Below, piece by piece: positions 35,971 through 38,002 of a DNA stretch of 38,002 nt. A model generated the notes under the pieces. That model was not told the origin of the DNA. It did not search any database and was given only the letters and a program-made list of their open reading frames with translations. The translations under genes were made by a program, and so were the position numbers. Numbering within the stretch: the first letter of the stretch is position 1; each line of letters begins with the position of its first letter. Source of the DNA: Pseudogemmobacter humi (GTDB taxonomy: Bacteria > Pseudomonadota > Alphaproteobacteria > Rhodobacterales > Rhodobacteraceae); assembly GCF_900609055.1 (NCBI RefSeq), contig NZ_UXAW01000097.1, forward strand, positions 1 to 38,002, in the 5' to 3' direction.

Positions 35971-36843
35971 ATGCATCCCGCACCTTCCGTCATCCTGTTC
36001 ACCACGCTTTCGGGCCTCGGGTTTGGCTATCTGGTCTTTCTTGCCACCGGGGCGGTGGCGCTCTCCGGCTGGGCTGCCTTCTTTGCCTGGGGGCTGGGGT
36101 ATGGGCTGGCGGTCGCGGGGCTGATGGCCTCGACCTTCCACCTCGGCAATCCGCAGCGCGCGCTGAAGGCCTTCACGCAATGGCGGTCGAGCTGGCTGTC
36201 GCGCGAGGCCTGGACCTCTTGCGCCGCACTTTTCGCGCTGGCGCCGATGGCGCTGTCGGACTGGCTGGATCTGGGGCTGCCCAGGCCCATCGGCTGGGCG
36301 GGGGCGGTGCTGGCGCTGGCGACGGTCGGCTGCACCGCGATGATCTACACCCAGTTGAAAACGGTGCCGCGCTGGAACCACTGGACCACGCCCGCGAGCT
36401 TCTTCGCCTTCGCTTTGGCCGGAGGCGCGGTGCTGGCCGGGCAGGGCTGGCTGGCCTCGGGCCTCTGCCTGTCGCTCGGCCTTGCGCTGGTCTTGCAGTT
36501 CCGCCTTGGCGATCATCAGTTTGCGGCGCGGGGCGAGACGATGGGCAGCGCGACCGGCCTCGGGGGGATCGGTCCGGTCCGGGTGTTCGAACAGCCCCAT
36601 ACCGGCCCGAATTATCTGATGCGCGAGATGATCCATGTCGTCGGCCGCCGCCATGCCCGCAAGCTGCGGCTGATCGCGCTGCTCTGCGCGGCGCTGGTCC
36701 CGGCGGTGCTCTGTGCGCTCTTGCCGCCCATGGTGGCCGCGGTGACGGCGGGCGCGCTGCATCTGACCGGCGCGCTGGCTGCCCGCTGGCTGTTCTTCGC
36801 CGAGGCCGAGCATGTCGTCGGCCTCTATTACGGGATGCGTTAA
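35971..36843 (+). CDS. soeC: Sulfite:quinone oxidoreductase, membrane subunit (DmsC-like)
   Basis: A 290-residue membrane protein of the DmsC family with about eight hydrophobic helices; LASTFHLG-like ASTFHLGNPQRALKAFTQWRSSWLSREAW is the characteristic loop (the HLG...R...SWLSRE pattern). It anchors SoeAB and passes electrons to quinone. It begins three bases after the soeB stop. Its TAA stop overlaps the convergent dehydrogenase stop at the shared TTAA (36840-36843). Confidence 0.88.
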   Translation: MHPAPSVILFTTLSGLGFGYLVFLATGAVALSGWAAFFAWGLGYGLAVAGLMASTFHLGNPQRALKAFTQWRSSWLSREAWTSCAALFALAPMALSDWLDLGLPRPIGWAGAVLALATVGCTAMIYTQLKTVPRWNHWTTPASFFAFALAGGAVLAGQGWLASGLCLSLGLALVLQFRLGDHQFAARGETMGSATGLGGIGPVRVFEQPHTGPNYLMREMIHVVGRRHARKLRLIALLCAALVPAVLCALLPPMVAAVTAGALHLTGALAARWLFFAEAEHVVGLYYGMR

Positions 36844-37508
36844 GCGAAGGCGAGGTCGAGGAGTTTCGCCGCCTCGTCGCGCGGGTTTGCGAGGGACGCG
36901 CGGTCCTCGCCCGGGTAGAAGCGCGCGCGCAAGGCCGTGGGCATCGGCGCCGGGGTGCCGATCACCACTCTGGGCCCGAGCCGCGCGGTTTCGGCCGCCC
37001 AGGCCCGCACCAGCGCCATCTGCCCGGCCTTGGTCGCGCCGTAAGCGGCCGACCAGCGGCTGCCGGGGAAAGGATCGTCGGCGAACAGCGCCGTGCCCTG
37101 GCCCCCGCGCAGAAGCGGCTCGACCATGGTGATCAGGAACGAGGCCGCGCGCAGATTGGTTGCGATCGCCTTGTCGAGATCCTTCATCTCGACCGAGGGC
37201 GCGGGCGAGAGCGCGGTGGCATGGATCGCCATATGCGCCCAGAAGCCGAGGCCGCCCCAGCGGTCGTGGATCTGGCGGCAGAGGTGGCGCATGGCATCCT
37301 CATTCGTCACATCCATCGGCGCGAGCGTCAGCCCGCCGGTGCCCGGCAGGCCCTGGGCCTTTACCCGGTCGTCGAGATCTTCGAGCCCGCCCACGGTGCG
37401 CGCCACCGCCACCACATGCCAGCCCCTGAGCGCGAGCTGTTCCGCCAGCGCCGCCCCGAGGCCGCGCGAGGCGCCGGTGACGAGGGCGATCTTGCTGTCG
37501 TTTTGCAT
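36840..37508 (-). CDS. Short-chain dehydrogenase/reductase, atypical active site
   Basis: A 222-residue SDR with an intact nucleotide motif TGASRGLG (11-18), Asn118 (TNLRAAS) and Tyr156-x3-Lys160 (YGATK). Two family elements are missing: the NNAG segment is replaced by AHMA (91-94), and the catalytic Ser, expected 13 residues before Tyr, is Ala143 followed by Asp-Asp. Activity may be weak or altered, or the protein may bind rather than reduce. GGAG lies seven bases before the ATG. The gene converges on soeC with overlapping stops; no functional link to the sulfite genes is evident. Confidence 0.83.
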   Translation of the reverse strand: MQNDSKIALVTGASRGLGAALAEQLALRGWHVVAVARTVGGLEDLDDRVKAQGLPGTGGLTLAPMDVTNEDAMRHLCRQIHDRWGGLGFWAHMAIHATALSPAPSVEMKDLDKAIATNLRAASFLITMVEPLLRGGQGTALFADDPFPGSRWSAAYGATKAGQMALVRAWAAETARLGPRVVIGTPAPMPTALRARFYPGEDRASLANPRDEAAKLLDLAFA

Positions 37509-37532
37509 GGCACGGCTCCGGCTGAGCGGAGA

Positions 37533-37590
37533 GCGCCGGGGGCGCTTCGCCCCCCGGACCCCCCGAGAGTATTTGGATCAAGGTGAAGAC
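37533..37590 (+). repeat. Gene-end dispersed repeat, copy E
   Basis: A GC hairpin (CCGGGGGCG ... CGCCCCCCGG) is followed by AGTATTTGGATCAAGGTGAAG, the same module as copies B and D. Here it stands upstream of the dehydrogenase start instead of after a gene on its own strand. Confidence 0.6.
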
Positions 37591-38002
37591 GGAAGTTTCG
37601 GGCAAAGGTCAAGCCCGGGCGAAGGCTTCAGGGCAGGATGCCGCAGGGGATGTGGTGTTTGCGGGAAAGCGCGGAGCGAGGCCAGGGGCGGAGGATCTTC
37701 GGATCAGGGGGAAAGCGAGGGGGTATGGCAGCAGGGTGACGGCCTGGATCGGAAGAATGCGACAGAGGACAGGCAGGCGATCGGGGACAGGGAAAGGAGC
37801 CCGCGATGGATGGCGGCGGTGCGGCCTCGGCGGAGAGAAATCCGGGGGTCGCTGCTGAGGTGGGGAGATTTACGGCACTTGCCGTTGCGGGCTCGCGCGC
37901 AGGTGGTTGCGGATCGGTGGGGGCTTCTCCTGCCTCCTGAGCGGCGCTCCCGGCTCTCGCGGAGTTGCTTGGTGGTGCTGGCTGCTATTCGGTTCGCAGA
38001 GC
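37591..38002. other. Last 412 bases: no gene recognised, purine-rich plus strand
   Basis: Neither strand gives a product with family features. From about 37660 to 37870 the plus strand is strongly enriched in G and A. A short open frame at 37583-37858 has a biased Gly/Arg composition that follows from this base skew and is not supported as coding. Confidence 0.4.

Noticed and set aside
37583-37858. 91-codon plus-strand frame near the right edge
   Set aside because: Composition (Gly, Arg, Lys) follows from the purine skew; no ribosome site and no family.

Overview
The window looks like chromosome from an alphaproteobacterium of the Rhodobacteraceae (Rhodobacter / Rhodovulum / Paracoccus type). 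The DNA is GC-rich with strong third-position GC. The gene families and their order (dnaG-rpoD, fabI back-to-back with pdxH, xsc-tauE, soeABC) and the short repeats at gene ends fit that family. Genus and species cannot be read from the sequence alone.

Left part (1-16.4 kb) is mostly housekeeping. The tail of a YibQ-type divergent polysaccharide deacetylase converges on a minus-strand group: a class I aminotransferase, a PpiD-like folding factor and trpE, with the last two overlapping by ATGA. Next come two tandem lipoproteins that share an unusual Cys-rich C-terminal module, then fabI-lysE-gpt on the minus strand. On the plus strand pdxH, a double cold-shock-domain protein and an exported DUF192 protein run up to tRNA-Pro(TGG). 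Immediately after the tRNA lies the C-terminal scar of a tyrosine integrase, the probable trace of a lost island, followed by rpoD and dnaG.

Middle part (16.5-25.7 kb) is a nine-gene minus-strand run. It encodes a polar amino-acid ABC transporter (ATPase, two substrate-binding proteins, two permeases), then two glutamine-synthetase-family ligases with a class I glutamine amidotransferase between them, then a PuuB-like FAD amine oxidase. The set resembles the gamma-glutamylation route for putrescine or another amine, coupled to its own uptake system. A TerB-like protein and a PhzF-family protein follow, then about 730 bases without a convincing gene.

Right part (28-37.5 kb) is a coherent C2-sulfonate/sulfite module: a MocR/TauR-like regulator, xsc (sulfoacetaldehyde acetyltransferase), tauE (sulfite/sulfonate exporter) and soeABC (cytoplasmic-facing molybdenum sulfite:quinone oxidoreductase). 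Xsc releases sulfite, which can be exported by TauE or oxidised by SoeABC. Two pairs of 10-bp direct repeats, each containing CTGGCCCTAA and each with a 23-bp start-to-start period, lie before the regulator and before xsc and are the likely operators. The window ends with a degenerate short-chain dehydrogenase and about 410 bases without a recognisable gene.

The points most worth following up are the operator pairs, the paired Cys-motif lipoproteins, the two tandem palindromes embedded in the 3' end of soeA, the integrase scar at tRNA-Pro, and the transporter plus double-ligase amine cluster. I saw no CRISPR array and no intact mobile element.
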